61,367 nucleotides of DNA from Candidatus Aminicenantota bacterium (GCA_029938635.1 JAOZUQ010000009.1:1-61367), one strand, 5' to 3'; positions 37,182 through 47,344 are shown, numbered from the stretch's first letter. Notes: a model not told the origin generated them from the sequence alone. Made by a program: numbers and translations.

Positions 37182-37667
37182 TTACTTTCTGTAAACGTGG
37201 TTTATCTTTTTAAAATATTCTTCCTTGTTAAAAGGTTTTGCTGTATCACTTTTTTTAGGATCATGACAGGTCACACAGAGCTTTTCATCAGGAACAATGA
37301 GTCCTGCAGCTATTGATTTTGCCTTGTCTTTCATAATGCTCATTTTCTTGTAATCCGATCCTGCTCCATGGCATGATTCACAGCCTACGCCCTCAAATTT
37401 TGCATTGTTCGGATCATCAATTTTGTATCCGCCCTTATTAAATGCAGTTGTATGGCATTCAAGACATGCCGGATCTTTCTCTTTTCCTTCTTTTTTCAGT
37501 GTTTCAAAAGCTTTTGAATGGTTTCTTTCCATCCATTTTTCAAACACATTTCCCTTCTTTTCACCTTTGTGGCACATTTTACATTTTTTTGTACCGACGT
37601 AATCTGCTGATGTCATCATTGAGAACAGGAACAAAATTGCAACTAAGATCAATAAAGTTTTTTTCAT
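37182..37667 (-). CDS. Exported tetraheme cytochrome c (cytochrome c554-like)
   Basis: Protein of 161 residues with a signal peptide (to about 20) and four CxxCH sites: CKMCH, CLECH, CESCH and CVTCH. The spacing, with ACLECHTTAFNKGGY and GVGCESCHGAGSDY, is that of the cytochrome c554 family. It should be a periplasmic electron carrier. It heads an operon with the lipoprotein, resB and ccsA, has AAAGGAGA before the ATG, and has the best canonical promoter among the cytochrome genes here. Confidence 0.9.
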   Translation of the reverse strand: MKKTLLILVAILFLFSMMTSADYVGTKKCKMCHKGEKKGNVFEKWMERNHSKAFETLKKEGKEKDPACLECHTTAFNKGGYKIDDPNNAKFEGVGCESCHGAGSDYKKMSIMKDKAKSIAAGLIVPDEKLCVTCHDPKKSDTAKPFNKEEYFKKINHVYRK

Positions 37668-37702
37668 CTTTTCTCCTTTAACAAATATTTAAACTAGAAT
37701 AT

Positions 37703-37731
37703 TTTATAATTTATATAAGGGCAATTGTCAA
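37703..37731 (-). promoter_or_regulatory. Sigma-70 type promoter of the c554-resB-ccsA operon
   Basis: On the minus strand TTGACA (37731-37726), a 17-nt spacer and TATAAA (37708-37703). The predicted leader is about 29 nt and includes the Shine-Dalgarno. Confidence 0.7.
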
Positions 37732-37792
37732 TAGTATATTTATTAACTATTTTTGATAATAATTTGATTGTTTATTTCCGAAGCGGTAATGT

Positions 37793-38152
37793 TTAGAATA
37801 ACTTGCTTCTTAATGCACTCCTGGTAAGCCCCAGATATTCTGCAGTTTTTGTTTTATTGCCTTTGAATTTGTTAAGTGCTTTTATAACTATTTCTTTTTC
37901 CAGTTCCTTAAGGTTCAGACGATCTTGTGGTAATTCAAATTCTTTTAGATGAGATTTGGTTGTTTCAGAATCCAGTAGTATTTCGATTATTTCCAGATAT
38001 TCTTTAAGGTCTTCGCTTGATGCATTTTCTTCATACAAATACAGGATTTTCCTTATAATACTCTTCAGTTTTTTTCCACTTTCCTGGAAATTATCATAAT
38101 TGTGAAGGCCCAGAACCTTATCTATTCTCTCCTTTTTTCCCAAAATATTCAT
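37793..38152 (-). CDS. Stand-alone Fis-type DNA-binding protein related to the adjacent response regulator's C-terminus
   Basis: Protein of 119 residues. Its last 41 residues (LNLKELEKEIVIKALNKFKG then NKTKTAEYLGLTRSALRSKL) nearly repeat the end of the response regulator encoded next door (LDLKKLEREIVMKAMEKFDG then NKSKAAEYLGLTRSALRSKF). The homology extends upstream through YLYEENASSEDLKEYL against LLYDEENISEEHLGFL. It has no AAA+ or receiver domain. It looks like a partial duplicate that kept only the DNA-binding end, so it may compete for or share operators with that activator. It is co-directional, 190 nt downstream. Confidence 0.8.
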   Translation of the reverse strand: MNILGKKERIDKVLGLHNYDNFQESGKKLKSIIRKILYLYEENASSEDLKEYLEIIEILLDSETTKSHLKEFELPQDRLNLKELEKEIVIKALNKFKGNKTKTAEYLGLTRSALRSKLF

Positions 38153-38342
38153 TTCAAGCCACTTTCATTTATTATAAGCATAAAATTTTCCAAATAAGAA
38201 TTGGATTCTTCTCAGATAAAAGTAACTAATAGTTTAAACTTTATCTTGAATTTAATATCTCCCTACTGTTCAGAATCGAACACTGGTTGTATTTGAACAC
38301 CTGAATTTGTTTTGTAATGCTAAGTAATAATATTGATCCGGA

Positions 38343-39773
38343 TTAAAATTTACTTCTTAATGCACTCCTGGTAAGTCCCAGATATTCTGCAGCTTTCGAT
38401 TTATTACCATCAAATTTTTCCATGGCTTTCATTACGATCTCTCTCTCCAGTTTTTTGAGATCTAACTTTTCTTCGGGTAATTTTATGTTTTCAGGGTCAA
38501 ACAGCGTGTGTAAATCAGAAAGTGAGATGACATCATCCAGAAATCCAAGATGCTCCTCACTTATATTTTCCTCATCATAAAGCAGTATTATTCTCTCAAC
38601 TACATTATGAAGTTCACGGATGTTCCCCGGCCATGGATATTCTTTCAAAATTTCTTCTGCCCCGGGTGAAATAGAATTAAAGTTCTTGTTCTTTGTTCTA
38701 CTGAATTTGTTCATGAACATTTCTGCAAGGGGAAGTATCTCATCTTTTCTTTTACTGAGAGGCATAAGGGTTATATTTGCAGTATTTAGCCTGAAGTAAA
38801 GGTCGTTCCTGAATTTCCCCTCTTTCACCAATTTCCTCAGGTCCTTGTTTGTTGCACATATTATTCTGACATCTACTTTCACTTTTTTTATCCCGCCGAG
38901 CTTGAAGAACTCTTTTTCCTCAATAACACGAAGAAGTTTTGCCTGAAGGGTCGGAGGGAGATCTCCGATCTCATCAAGGAAAAGGGTTCCTTCATTTGCA
39001 AGTTCAAATTTCCCTATATTACCTGTTTTCTTTGAATCGGTAAATGCTCCGGCATCATATCCGAAGAGTTCTGATTCAAATAAAGAGTGGGGGATGGCAG
39101 AGCAGTTTAGTGGAATAAAAGGTGTCTTGTTCACTGTATTGCCGGTATGGACCATTCTTGCAACTATCTCCTTCCCGGTTCCGGTTTCTCCATCTATCAG
39201 GACTGGAACATTCCGGTCTTTATAAAGTATCTCGCATTGCTCTCTGATTTTATTCATGTGAGGTGAAAAAATTCCTATTTCTCCATATCCCGCCAATTCC
39301 ACATATGTATTATGAATCTCCTGACATTTCTCTTTATATTTTATCTTTTCAGTTCTTACTATTCTGTTAAGATTTGTTCTGAATTCTCTGTTCTCATGAA
39401 GGAGGGAAAGATGATCCATACTTCTCTTTATCACTTCATTGAGTTCATCAATATTTAAAGGTTTTTGAAGGTAGTCAAATGCTCCTGAGCGGAGAGCTTT
39501 GATAGCTGAGTCGATATTCCCATACCCGGTGATCAGTATGAAATCTGTAATTTTACCACTATCCATTTGCTTGATCCTGTCAAGAAATTCCAGGCCGTCG
39601 ATCCCCGGCATCTTAAGGTCTGAAATTATTATATCGAAGGGTTTTTCAGAATAAGCTGTCAGCGCAGAAGTGACATTATCAAACTCATGGACATCAAGAG
39701 AAAGCTGGACTTTTAAAAAATCATAGATCGAATTTCTGCTCAGTTCTTCATCATCGACCAGTAATATTCTCAT
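38343..39773 (-). CDS. Sigma-54-dependent response regulator (NtrC/AtoC family)
   Basis: Protein of 476 residues: receiver (about 1-120, phospho-acceptor Asp52 in IISDLKMPG), AAA+ sigma-54 domain with Walker A GETGTGKE, GAFTDS (normally GAFTGA) and Walker B LFLDEIGD, and a Fis-type HTH at the end. The gene follows its sensor kinase by 1 nt. Lying between c-type cytochrome operons, it probably controls some of them from sigma-54 promoters, but I found no clear GG-N10-GC site near them. Confidence 0.93.
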   Translation of the reverse strand: MRILLVDDEELSRNSIYDFLKVQLSLDVHEFDNVTSALTAYSEKPFDIIISDLKMPGIDGLEFLDRIKQMDSGKITDFILITGYGNIDSAIKALRSGAFDYLQKPLNIDELNEVIKRSMDHLSLLHENREFRTNLNRIVRTEKIKYKEKCQEIHNTYVELAGYGEIGIFSPHMNKIREQCEILYKDRNVPVLIDGETGTGKEIVARMVHTGNTVNKTPFIPLNCSAIPHSLFESELFGYDAGAFTDSKKTGNIGKFELANEGTLFLDEIGDLPPTLQAKLLRVIEEKEFFKLGGIKKVKVDVRIICATNKDLRKLVKEGKFRNDLYFRLNTANITLMPLSKRKDEILPLAEMFMNKFSRTKNKNFNSISPGAEEILKEYPWPGNIRELHNVVERIILLYDEENISEEHLGFLDDVISLSDLHTLFDPENIKLPEEKLDLKKLEREIVMKAMEKFDGNKSKAAEYLGLTRSALRSKF

Positions 39774-39774
39774 T

Positions 39775-41610
39775 TTAGATATCTATCAGTGGAAACTCTA
39801 TAACAAAAGTGGCACCACCATATTCATTGTTCTCAGTTTTAATATTTCCCTTATACTTTTTAACATAGTGATTTATAATTGCAAGCCCGAGGCCTGTCCC
39901 TTCCCTGCTCTTGCCTGTCGAATAGAATGGATCAATTAATTCATCAATAGTTATATCAGGAAGTCCTATGCCGTTATCAATCACCCTTATGATTGCTGTT
40001 TCCCTGTTTTCTACTGTTTCAATATTTATAAACTTTTCTTCTTTCTTAGCTGATCTTATGGAATTGATCGCATTTGTAAGGAGATTGACTACGATCTGCT
40101 CTAAATGTGCCAGTGCGCATCTTATTTTCACCGGTTTCATAGATTTTTTATGATGAAATTTTATATCATGGCTTTTAAATTGAGATCTTACAAGGTTCAC
40201 GGCATCTTCAACGGCTATATTAATATCAATACTGCTGCTTTCATTATCTTCGGGAAGTGTCCAGAAGTTTCGCATATTACTTATTATTTCCGTTATCCGG
40301 TTAACACCTTCTGAAATACTTTTTAGTTTTTTTAAGTAATTTTCATCAAGTTTCTCAATCTCATTTTCACTTTTGTAGATGGCGCTGTCAGCTGAGATCT
40401 TAATGGCATTTAAAGGCTGATTGATCTCATGGGCAATACCTGCAGCCATGACTCCAAGGGAAGCCATTTTTGAACTCCTTTCTGTAAGTTTTACTGCTTT
40501 CAACTGACTTTCTTCAGCTTCCAGCCTGGCGTTTAACTCCTGCTTCACCTCTTTTGTTCTCTCCTCGATCATCTCTTCCAGGTTTTCCCTGTATTTTCTC
40601 AATTGACCTTCTGCATGCTTATGAAAGTAAACCATAAAAAATGTAAGGATGGTTAGGAAAAAGAATATTATGATCATTAAAATTGATGCCTGACCAGATA
40701 ATTTACTGAATACATCTGATACATCTTTAAGAAAATAGATGACCCCTACTTTTTTGCCTGAGGCATCATATAACGGCAGTACCCCCCTCATTAAATGAGT
40801 TCCGTTTTTTCTGCTGATTGACAGGATTTTTTTTTCTGAAGGAAAATCTTCAGGGATTTCTGACAAATTAATTAGTTCTGTATCGTCAGTGGTCTTACCG
40901 ACTAAAAGGAATTTTTTATGATCATTCCAATTATCTCTCAATCCTTTCTCATTTCTGACAGAGTTCCATTTAGATCTATCAAGATAGGATTTTTCAATAA
41001 TCAAGCCCATTTCTGCTTCAAAAATTCTTTTAAGGTTCTTAAAGAATGATTCTATTTCAATTCCAAGTTCTAAATATCCTATATGAACTCCCTTATAATA
41101 CCATGGATGAACGGCCCGGATAGCAAAAGCAGTTTTCCCCAGTTCTTTTCCGGAATAAAGTTTTTTAGACTCAATGGATCTCTTGTAAGTATATCTGGTG
41201 ATCTTGTCACCGTATAATTCTTTATTATGCATTCTGAGAAAACATGTTCCCTCTTTTTCTGTATTAAGAAAATACCAGTGGGTAAAGTAATTTTTTTTTT
41301 CTATATGATCAAATAATTCTTTTGAATAACTATATAGAGCATCTCTGTCCCTGGTCATGAAAATTTCTGCTAACTTTTCATTTTTTACCAGAATATCTAT
41401 TGAAGATTCCAGAGTTTTGGTAAGATAAGCTTCATAATCCTCAAGATTCTTTTCGAGTCTGGATAGGATGTTTTTTGTCATGAACTTGATATTAGCCTGC
41501 TTTGAAATGTTCAGAAAGGTAAAAACCCCCCCCAGATTGATAAAAGCTATCAACACTATCATCGATATGGCTTTGTTTAGTCTGAAAGGTGTTCTGCTTG
41601 TTTTACTCAT
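39775..41610 (-). CDS. Sensor histidine kinase with extracytoplasmic Cache-like domain
   Basis: From ATG 41610 (MSKTSRTPF) the protein has 611 residues; an upstream in-frame ATG at 41631 overlaps the putative -10 region. It has a membrane helix (about 15-35), a periplasmic double-Cache-like domain (about 40-300), a second helix (about 310-330), a coiled linker, HisKA with His in AAGIAHEINQPLNAIK, and HATPase with LTNAINSI, DNGIGLPD and GTGLGLAI. It is the partner of the downstream NtrC-type regulator. The signal is unknown; Cache domains often bind small organic molecules. Confidence 0.9.
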   Translation of the reverse strand: MSKTSRTPFRLNKAISMIVLIAFINLGGVFTFLNISKQANIKFMTKNILSRLEKNLEDYEAYLTKTLESSIDILVKNEKLAEIFMTRDRDALYSYSKELFDHIEKKNYFTHWYFLNTEKEGTCFLRMHNKELYGDKITRYTYKRSIESKKLYSGKELGKTAFAIRAVHPWYYKGVHIGYLELGIEIESFFKNLKRIFEAEMGLIIEKSYLDRSKWNSVRNEKGLRDNWNDHKKFLLVGKTTDDTELINLSEIPEDFPSEKKILSISRKNGTHLMRGVLPLYDASGKKVGVIYFLKDVSDVFSKLSGQASILMIIIFFFLTILTFFMVYFHKHAEGQLRKYRENLEEMIEERTKEVKQELNARLEAEESQLKAVKLTERSSKMASLGVMAAGIAHEINQPLNAIKISADSAIYKSENEIEKLDENYLKKLKSISEGVNRITEIISNMRNFWTLPEDNESSSIDINIAVEDAVNLVRSQFKSHDIKFHHKKSMKPVKIRCALAHLEQIVVNLLTNAINSIRSAKKEEKFINIETVENRETAIIRVIDNGIGLPDITIDELIDPFYSTGKSREGTGLGLAIINHYVKKYKGNIKTENNEYGGATFVIEFPLIDI

Positions 41611-41671
41611 TGTGCATAGGGATATCAACATAACAAAACAAAAAAGTCAAATTCTTTAATTTAGTAAAAGA

Positions 41672-43708
41672 TCAATGTATCAGGTCAGTTATCAATTTTT
41701 CATAAAGCTCCGGATTATGGATCCCTTTACTCCCATCCTTTTTCAATAATTTGTATAGCTCGAACAGCCTGTTTCCACTTCCCAGGTTTTCTTTTTCAAT
41801 TTTCATTTTCAGTTTCTGCATCAATTCTATTGTAGTATTTTTCCACTCGACAAACATTTCTTCATAATCCTCTTCATGACAATCAGAACATTTTTTCTTA
41901 GTTGGCCTTATTACTTCGTTATCTCCGGATATATGACAGTCTGAACATTCCACATCTATAGCCATAACATTTGGAATTTTGAGTGTAAGATGCTCGATCT
42001 TCCCTTCATAAATATTCCCCTGCACTGAATGGCAGTCGATGCACTCTTTTTTACTCTCTTTTTTATGATGGCAAGCCATACAATCACTCTTCTTAATTAT
42101 CAATTGTCCATGGACTGCTTTATTGGAATGACATTTTCTGCATGTCAATTCCTCCCCGACCAAATGTTTGTAGTGTGGAAAGTCCCATCCGTAGATCTTA
42201 GCTGTTCTTAACTCAATTCCGGAATGGCAATTAGAACATTCCCCGGGAACTATGTTCGTTTCCTTATCAAATTTCGGGATCGCAATCTCCATTTTATTTT
42301 TCCCGAGACTTTTTAACAGCATATTATATGACTGGTCCAGAAGTTTGTTTGCAAAGGAAATATTATGAATCGAATTTCCAAATTTTACCATCTTGAAATT
42401 AAATTGAGCATCCTGATATATCTTTTCAGAACTCTTCTTTTTTTTCTGGTTGCTGATAGAAGCTATCTCATTCCGGATCACCGGGAAGATCCTGGTCAAT
42501 TGTTTTATTTTTTTTTCTGTCTGATCTTTCCAGTTCTTAAGGATCTTATTGTATCCTTTGCCATGACAAGGTTCACATGAACTTGAGTTTGCAACAAGAG
42601 TATCCCCTTTTTCCTCAAATGATACTGAGAAATTATGATGTTGATGACATGCCTTGCAATTTAATCCGGATTCGAACATTGTACTTGGATGGTCGGGAAC
42701 ATTTCTCCCGCCCTTCCCTGTGAACATCATCAATTGAAGCTTGTGAGGATCGGTATGACATGAACTGCACTCGGGAATGATCTCCTCAGTCCTGGCAACA
42801 GATTTATGCTGGATCTCAGTGTGACACTGAATACATTCAACTTTGTGGTCAGTTATATGTTTCTTATGGATCAGGATTGTTTCGTCATATTGATCGATCT
42901 TTCCCTTCTCAGCATGGCAATTATTACACCTGTTCCTGGGGACAGCTCCATCTCCGACAACCATCTCCCCGTGACATTTATAACAACTTACTTTTCTGGC
43001 AAGGATATTGGTGTGATCATATATGATCTCAATATCTTCATTGCCTTTTTTAACCGGAGGCAAATGACACTTTGTACAATTTGAGATAATATTTATTTCT
43101 TCTTTGATCCCCTTGAAATGACATAAAAAGCAGGAACTTTCTGTAACCGAAAGATGAGAGCCCTGAACTATCTGAGAGTGACAACTCGTACACCTTAATT
43201 GTTTTTCACGTCTGAGACCTTCAAGATGCGGAGCATGATCAAATATTATGTTCTTCTTGAATTTCACTTTACCTTTGAGATTCCTGGTCTCATGGCATCC
43301 GCTTCTCAGGCAGCTTGCATCTGATATTTCGGCCCATGGTTTACTTTTTTTGTATACTCCGGTGAAATAGTTTACTACCATCGATGCAGCGGTCAATTTA
43401 CCCTTCAATTTGTTTTTCAAGCCGGGAGGAAAATGGCAATCAGTACAAGTTACATCTTTGTGAGATGAATTAGCCCAACTCTCATAGTAAGGCTGCATGA
43501 AATGACAAGTTGAACAAAATCCCGGCCTGGAAGTAACTTCAAGGGTTATCGATCCTAGAACAACCAGGACTATTATTGTTATTGTAAAAGCCAGAATTAG
43601 TTTTTTCCACCCTTTCCCCCAGATAAGTCTATGGAGAGAAACTATATTCCTTTTCGTTAATTTTAGTATTTTGAAGATTGACTTGAATGGTAATAACAAA
43701 AATTTCAT
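41672..43708 (-). CDS. Membrane-anchored 18-heme cytochrome c with NapC/NirT-like N-terminus
   Basis: From ATG 43708 (AGAGGTG 5 nt upstream) the protein has 678 residues. A membrane helix (about 38-60) leads into SRPGFCSTCHFMQPYY, the quinol-side signature of NapC/NirT/NrfH proteins. I count 17 CxxCH sites plus one CX4CH (CLRSGCH). A heme-free, Lys-rich helical stretch (about 400-480) divides the heme regions. It probably takes electrons from menaquinol and passes them along a heme wire. It is transcribed just upstream of the histidine kinase and divergently from the 19-heme cytochrome. Confidence 0.9.
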   Translation of the reverse strand: MKFLLLPFKSIFKILKLTKRNIVSLHRLIWGKGWKKLILAFTITIIVLVVLGSITLEVTSRPGFCSTCHFMQPYYESWANSSHKDVTCTDCHFPPGLKNKLKGKLTAASMVVNYFTGVYKKSKPWAEISDASCLRSGCHETRNLKGKVKFKKNIIFDHAPHLEGLRREKQLRCTSCHSQIVQGSHLSVTESSCFLCHFKGIKEEINIISNCTKCHLPPVKKGNEDIEIIYDHTNILARKVSCYKCHGEMVVGDGAVPRNRCNNCHAEKGKIDQYDETILIHKKHITDHKVECIQCHTEIQHKSVARTEEIIPECSSCHTDPHKLQLMMFTGKGGRNVPDHPSTMFESGLNCKACHQHHNFSVSFEEKGDTLVANSSSCEPCHGKGYNKILKNWKDQTEKKIKQLTRIFPVIRNEIASISNQKKKKSSEKIYQDAQFNFKMVKFGNSIHNISFANKLLDQSYNMLLKSLGKNKMEIAIPKFDKETNIVPGECSNCHSGIELRTAKIYGWDFPHYKHLVGEELTCRKCHSNKAVHGQLIIKKSDCMACHHKKESKKECIDCHSVQGNIYEGKIEHLTLKIPNVMAIDVECSDCHISGDNEVIRPTKKKCSDCHEEDYEEMFVEWKNTTIELMQKLKMKIEKENLGSGNRLFELYKLLKKDGSKGIHNPELYEKLITDLIH

Positions 43709-44107
43709 TTTTTCACCTCTTCTCATCCTGAATAAAAAAATATTCAAGAAAATTATAGCTTTAAAGAAAAAAATGTAAATAATTAGTGGTCCTAATTTCT
43801 GGTGTATTCTTGCTTACTAAAATTACTACCAAAGTTGTAATCTGACCTGAATTATCTGCAGAATTTCTATGAACTCTTCAGCCAGAAATTGTTTTTAAAA
43901 TTTACTTATTGAAAACAAAAAATTATTATGATAAATTTTTTAAATAATTAAAATTATTATAATCAAATTTAATGGATTTTATAAATGTGTATCAACTCTA
44001 TGAATACGGAGATTTAATAATTTATGCTCAGTTAGTATAAATATATTAATTAAATATATTTCAGATTTCAGGTTGATAAACCTGATAGATTGTAAAAGGA
44101 GTTGGCA
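43709..44107. other. Divergent regulatory gap between the two large cytochrome genes
   Basis: About 400 nt, very AT-rich, without a gene. It must hold promoters in both directions. A TTAATTAAATATAT at 44046-44059 resembles the palindrome at 33451. TGG then TTGC at 43800-43813 has 9 rather than 10 bases between GG and GC, so it does not fit a sigma-54 site. I see no terminator or RNA gene. Confidence 0.5.
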
Positions 44108-46885
44108 TTGATTAAAAAAGTAAATTTAATTTTATTATCAGTTTTTCTATTCATAATCCCTCTTTACTTAACCTCTTCCGATAATGAAACCTGCATGGAA
44201 TGTCACTCGGATAATAGCCTTACAACCATCAGGGGGGGGGTAAAGGTCTCACTTTTTGTAGACATAAAGATTCATAACAGGTCAGTTCATAAAGACCAGG
44301 ATTGTATAAATTGTCATGAAGATGCCGATGTTGAGGAATTTCCTCACAAGGACAGACTTGTACCTGTAAATTGCGGCAATTGTCATGATGAACCCCAGGA
44401 AGAATTTGATTCGGGTATCCATGGTAAATATCTTAAATCCAACCATTTATATGCACCCTCCTGTACCGAGTGTCACGGGAAACATAACATAGCTCCCGTA
44501 ACTGATCCGAAATCACCATCATTCCGAATGAATGTTCCATATCTCTGTGGAAAATGCCACAGGGAGGGAGCACCGGTTGCCAGGATCTATAAAATAAATG
44601 AACGGAATATTATCGAGAATTACAGCCAGAGTATCCATGGTGAAGGATTATTTAAAAAGGGATTGTCAGTGTCAGCAACATGTGTAGATTGTCACAGCAG
44701 CCATAAAATACTTCCTCACACTGACAGAGCATCATCAATTCACCCGAGAAATATTGCAGGTACCTGTATGCAATGTCATACCAGGATAGAAGATGTGCAT
44801 AAACAGGTAATTGAGAACAGAAAATGGGAAAAGAGCAAGGGTGCAATTCCAGCTTGTACAGATTGTCATCTGCCCCATAAAGTAAGAAAGGAATCGATAG
44901 TCCTCCGTGTTTCGGACAAAGCATGTCTTAAATGTCATGAAGATGAGAATGTTAGTAAGATGGTCGATGGTGAAAAAGTATCACTATACATTAATAAAGA
45001 GGATATAAAATCTTCAGTTCATATGGAAGTGACCTGTGTGAAATGCCATTCTGATGTAAATCCGATGTTGAACAGGCCTTGTCAGACTGCCAACAAAGTT
45101 GATTGTGCAAGTTGTCATATCAGTACAGGTGAAGAGTATAAAAATTCCGGACACGGTATTGCAAAGAAGAATATGGTGGAAGATACACCGGATTGCATAA
45201 CCTGTCACGGTTCACATACTATCCAATCGCATCGGGACGATACTTCTCCAATATATAAAACTAATATCCCATCTCTATGCGGTGAATGTCATAAAAAGGA
45301 CTCAGATGTAAAAAGGGTTCATGAATTATCTCAGAAAGAAGTTATCAATGACTATTCAAAAAGTATCCATGGACAGAAACTGACCGAGAAGGGATTTCTT
45401 GTGAGTGCATCCTGTACGGACTGTCATAATAAACACTATATTTTGTCCAGTAAAGATGAAAAATCTTCTACCCATATCAAAAATGTCCAGGCCACATGTT
45501 CCTCATGCCACAGAGGGATATACAACGATTACATTAAAAGCATACATTTTACATCTGAACAATACAGAAAAGAGGACCGCCCGACATGTATCACATGCCA
45601 TTCCGCGCATAAGATAAAGGATATAACCAAAGATCAGTTTATGACAGAGGTGACGGATCATTGCGGTGAGTGCCACAAGGAGTTGTCAGAAACATATTTG
45701 GATACAGTTCATGGAAAGACCTATCAATTAGGATATTTAAAGTCGGCTAAATGTTCCGACTGTCATAATGCTCACCTGATCCTCCCAACAAATGATCCCG
45801 ATTCAAGTGTCGGAATGAACAATATAGTGAATACGTGTCAGAAGTGTCATGAAGATGCAAATGAGAGATTTACCGGATATCTTACCCATGCCACCCATCA
45901 CGATAGAAATAAGTTCCCGATCCTTTATTATACTTATTGGGCAATGACACTGCTCCTGATCAGTGTTTTTACATTTTTTGGAATTCACACATTATTGTGG
46001 TTCCCGAGATCATACAAGAACATGAAACTCAGGAAGAAACAGGCTCACGGACATGAAGAGGTATATGTTCAAAGGTTTGAACTCTCTCAACGTCTTACCC
46101 ATTTGTTTGTAATTCTCAGTTTTCTTACTCTTGCATTTACCGGACTGATCCTGAAGTTTTCTTTCATGCCCTGGGCGGCATTCTTTGCAAATATAATAGG
46201 AGGGGCTCATAATGCCGGTTTGTTACACAGGTTCGCTGCAATTGTGACCTTCGGATATTTCTTCTTTCATGTAATCCAGTTATTTAAGTTAAAAAGAAGG
46301 GAGAAAACTTCAATATTCAAATTTATTTTCAGCAAGAACGGAATGATGTTCAACCTGAAAGATCTTAAAGATTTCTGGGGCTCGCTGAAATGGTTCCTTG
46401 GATTCGGGAAGCGTCCTGAGTATGGAAAATGGACATATTGGGAAAAATTCGATTATTTTGCTGTTTTCTGGGGAGTAGCTGTGATAGGACTCTCAGGTCT
46501 TATATTGTGGTTTCCCGAAATTTTCACTAAACTTCTACCCGGTTGGGTAATTAATGTTGCAATGATTATCCATTCTGATGAAGCACTGCTGGCTATCGGA
46601 TTCATTTTTACGATACACTTTTTTAATACTCACCTGAGACCGGAATCTTTCCCAATGGATAAGGTGATATTTACAGGTTTGGTTCCTCTTGAAGAGTATA
46701 AAAATGACAGGCCTGAGGAGTATAAAAGACTTGTTGAATCCGGTGAACTGGAAGGCAAACTGGTTAAACAGAATATTTACAAGAGATTTGACAGGTTTAT
46801 TACATTTATAGGTATGACTTTTCTACTGACCGGACTTGCTCTCACAGCATTGATAATCTATTCCATGCTGTTTGGATATAAATAG
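44108..46885 (+). CDS. 19-heme cytochrome c fused to a cytochrome b561-like membrane domain
   Basis: From TTG 44108, 6 nt after AAAGGAG, the protein has 925 residues. A signal peptide precedes 19 CxxCH sites in about 570 residues. The heme part contains a long internal duplication ([20 protein letters not shown] against [20 protein letters not shown]). The C-terminal 300 residues form several membrane helices with histidines placed as in cytochrome b561/formate dehydrogenase gamma domains ([48 protein letters not shown]). It would couple quinol oxidation directly to a periplasmic heme chain in one polypeptide. It is monocistronic. Confidence 0.92.
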   Translation: MIKKVNLILLSVFLFIIPLYLTSSDNETCMECHSDNSLTTIRGGVKVSLFVDIKIHNRSVHKDQDCINCHEDADVEEFPHKDRLVPVNCGNCHDEPQEEFDSGIHGKYLKSNHLYAPSCTECHGKHNIAPVTDPKSPSFRMNVPYLCGKCHREGAPVARIYKINERNIIENYSQSIHGEGLFKKGLSVSATCVDCHSSHKILPHTDRASSIHPRNIAGTCMQCHTRIEDVHKQVIENRKWEKSKGAIPACTDCHLPHKVRKESIVLRVSDKACLKCHEDENVSKMVDGEKVSLYINKEDIKSSVHMEVTCVKCHSDVNPMLNRPCQTANKVDCASCHISTGEEYKNSGHGIAKKNMVEDTPDCITCHGSHTIQSHRDDTSPIYKTNIPSLCGECHKKDSDVKRVHELSQKEVINDYSKSIHGQKLTEKGFLVSASCTDCHNKHYILSSKDEKSSTHIKNVQATCSSCHRGIYNDYIKSIHFTSEQYRKEDRPTCITCHSAHKIKDITKDQFMTEVTDHCGECHKELSETYLDTVHGKTYQLGYLKSAKCSDCHNAHLILPTNDPDSSVGMNNIVNTCQKCHEDANERFTGYLTHATHHDRNKFPILYYTYWAMTLLLISVFTFFGIHTLLWFPRSYKNMKLRKKQAHGHEEVYVQRFELSQRLTHLFVILSFLTLAFTGLILKFSFMPWAAFFANIIGGAHNAGLLHRFAAIVTFGYFFFHVIQLFKLKRREKTSIFKFIFSKNGMMFNLKDLKDFWGSLKWFLGFGKRPEYGKWTYWEKFDYFAVFWGVAVIGLSGLILWFPEIFTKLLPGWVINVAMIIHSDEALLAIGFIFTIHFFNTHLRPESFPMDKVIFTGLVPLEEYKNDRPEEYKRLVESGELEGKLVKQNIYKRFDRFITFIGMTFLLTGLALTALIIYSMLFGYK

Positions 46886-46983
46886 ATAGAACATTTTTAT
46901 ATAGCGGGTTGCAAATCAGTTAATTCGGGAATAAGAATAGAAGGTTTATTTACCAGTTAAATTTTTCAGGAATTAAGAACGGG

Positions 46984-47307
46984 TTATTCTTCTCTCAGGT
47001 ATTCTGCCTTATGCTCGGAAAGTTTAAGAACAAACTTGGACATGTTTTCAATGATCTTCAGAAGTCCTACATCTGCAAGTGAGTAATAAGCATAAACACC
47101 ATCTTTTGATTTATTCAAAACTCCCATTTTAAACAATGCATTCAGGTGGTTGGAAAGGCTGCTTGTAGATAATTGAGTTTTTTCCTGAAGTTCAGATACA
47201 TTCATCTTATTTCTACCTAAAAGATCTATTATCAAGAGCCTTGATGGTTTTGTGATTACCTGACATACCATTGCGTATTGTTCGTAGAATTTAATATTAC
47301 GTGCCAT
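46984..47307 (-). CDS. ArsR-family HTH transcriptional regulator
   Basis: Protein of 107 residues with a winged helix (KMNVSELQEKTQLSTSSLSN as recognition region, then YAYYSLAD as wing). The metal-binding ELCVCDL motif of ArsR/SmtB is absent, and the only cysteine is near residue 15, so this is probably not a metal sensor of the classical type. It is convergent with the 19-heme cytochrome gene. It is about 11 kb from hgcAB, so I do not link it to mercury. A leaderless-type promoter lies upstream. Confidence 0.85.
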   Translation of the reverse strand: MARNIKFYEQYAMVCQVITKPSRLLIIDLLGRNKMNVSELQEKTQLSTSSLSNHLNALFKMGVLNKSKDGVYAYYSLADVGLLKIIENMSKFVLKLSEHKAEYLREE

Positions 47308-47315
47308 TTGATTAT

Positions 47316-47344
47316 ATTTTATTAAAAAACATTTAAAAAGTCAA
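47316..47344 (-). promoter_or_regulatory. Sigma-70 type promoter with very short leader
   Basis: On the minus strand TTGACT (47344-47339), a 17-nt spacer and TAAAAT (47321-47316), 8 nt before the ATG of the ArsR-family gene, which has no Shine-Dalgarno. Confidence 0.5.

Noticed and set aside
43800-43813. Possible sigma-54 promoter before the 19-heme cytochrome gene
   Set aside because: GG and GC are separated by 9 bases; sigma-54 promoters require 10.
46984-47307. ArsR-family regulator as the hgcAB regulator or mercury/arsenic sensor
   Set aside because: It lies about 11 kb from hgcAB and lacks the ELCVCDL metal motif.
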